Shown: piece after piece, positions 33,983-34,435 of the stretch
Layout of the letters: each line of letters begins with the position of its first letter
Numbering within the stretch: position 1 is the stretch's first letter
Origin: Promethearchaeota archaeon
Lineage (GTDB): Archaea; Asgardarchaeota; Lokiarchaeia; Sigyniarchaeales; SOKP01
Direction of reading: 5' to 3'
NCBI GenBank assembly: GCA_016839585.1
Contig: JAEOTZ010000013.1
Location: 1-34,435 of the forward strand
DNA length: 34,435 nt
The notes under the pieces: generated by a model
The model's database searches: none
What the model was told of the DNA's origin: nothing
Seen by the model: only the letters and a program-made list of their open reading frames with translations
Made by a program: the position numbers and the translations under genes

Positions 33983-34435
33983 TTAACTATACTTCTTTCT
34001 AAAATCTTCAAGTTTAGCTATAATCTCATCTCTAAGAGTTCCAACAATCATTTTTTCATGAGATTTTAATTCTTTAGCAAATTGCATAAATTGATGAAGA
34101 ACTGGCCCAGGAGGAAAATCATCTCTCATTTCTTCTATAAAATTACTAATATCATTCCCATTGACAGCCTGATCAAGCTTTTTAAAGATCTTTGAGAATA
34201 ACTCATAAACTTGCGCTCTTTTTTCTTTACTTAAGGTAGTTACAGCACCAGATACGATCTGACGGGGACTTAAAGCTTCTTCAGGAGACTCGCTTGTCGA
34301 TTCAGTTGCTTCTCTGCCTTGAACAATAACTTGAGGTTCATATCTAGGATAATCACCTGAACCAGAACAATTATAATTGATTATAATTGACTCATTTCCT
34401 TTTAATTCAGGAATTTTTACCTGCAATTCTGATTC
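33983..34435 (-). CDS. Unknown protein, 5' end beyond the window (partial)
   Basis: The frame is open from the right edge, and a TTG at 34426 is the only in-window start-like codon, so the gene probably begins outside. About 150 residues are visible. The first 50 contain NYNCSGSGDY and GREATESTSESPEEA, suggesting a short beta region then a flexible Ser/Glu-rich linker. The remaining 90 residues are helical, with a PPGPVL turn and a basic tail LEDFRKKYS. No known domain is recognised. It precedes the UROD-like gene on the same strand with a 40-base gap, so shared transcription is possible. Confidence 0.6.
   Translation of the reverse strand, partial: ESELQVKIPELKGNESIIINYNCSGSGDYPRYEPQVIVQGREATESTSESPEEALSPRQIVSGAVTTLSKEKRAQVYELFSKIFKKLDQAVNGNDISNFIEEMRDDFPPGPVLHQFMQFAKELKSHEKMIVGTLRDEIIAKLEDFRKKYS

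Overview
This is an AT-rich (roughly 30 % GC) archaeal chromosome segment. The mix of small Ras-like GTPase folds, a GIFT/IFT52-like protein, a TYW2/Taw2-type wyosine enzyme, an archaeal NusA-like KH protein, TFIIS-like and other small zinc ribbons, a sirtuin and FixC/geranylgeranyl-reductase-type flavoproteins points to an Asgard archaeon, most likely of the Lokiarchaeia type. That placement is inferred from gene content and not from a marker gene. No rRNA, tRNA, CRISPR array, insertion sequence or prophage gene was recognised.

Layout. Positions 1-3351 hold a tight plus-strand cluster: a DUF2229/2-hydroxyacyl-CoA-dehydratase-type protein, its ATP-driven activase, a 64-residue helical protein and a PlsC-like acyltransferase lacking the catalytic histidine. 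From 3377 to 8834 come a GNAT acetyltransferase, a novel coiled-coil membrane protein, a C45/AAT-type Ntn hydrolase, a membrane-tethered degenerate GTPase, a decayed copy of the Ntn-hydrolase 3' end, and a small beta-rich (possibly C2-like) protein whose reading frame continues upstream without a standard start. From 8835 to 15180 lie a FixX ferredoxin/FixC flavoprotein pair, two 7-TM proteins of similar build, an EamA transporter, a second degenerate GTPase, a TFIIS-like ribbon, and a 688-bp gap with the broken 5' end of an NfnA-like flavin reductase gene.

From 15349 to 25110 are an HhH/zinc-ribbon protein, a Na+/Ca2+-exchanger-type transporter, a sirtuin, a HemL-like aminotransferase, a NusA-like KH protein, an FGGY sugar kinase, an unknown zinc-ribbon protein, a LURP-one/scramblase-like protein and an acyl-CoA synthetase. 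From 25251 to 30138 a plus-strand run carries Taw2, the GIFT protein, a Trm11-like methylase, endonuclease III and a DUF3795 protein. The window ends with a rhomboid protease, a PCMT-family protein with a long coiled-coil tail, an ICMT/PEMT-like membrane methyltransferase, a UROD/MtaA-like protein and an unknown protein running off the right edge.

How the genes may fit together. Acyl-CoA synthetase, the PlsC-like protein, the CoA-dehydratase activase pair and the FixC/FixX pair suggest acyl-CoA or isoprenoid redox chemistry tied to the membrane in an organism expected to make ether lipids. Taw2, the Trm11-like methylase and the NusA-like KH protein are RNA-related. The most striking items are the activase/PlsC-like operon, two GTPase-fold proteins that both lost the Mg2+-binding Ser/Thr of the P-loop, the GIFT protein, and two gene remnants not covered by ordinary gene calls.
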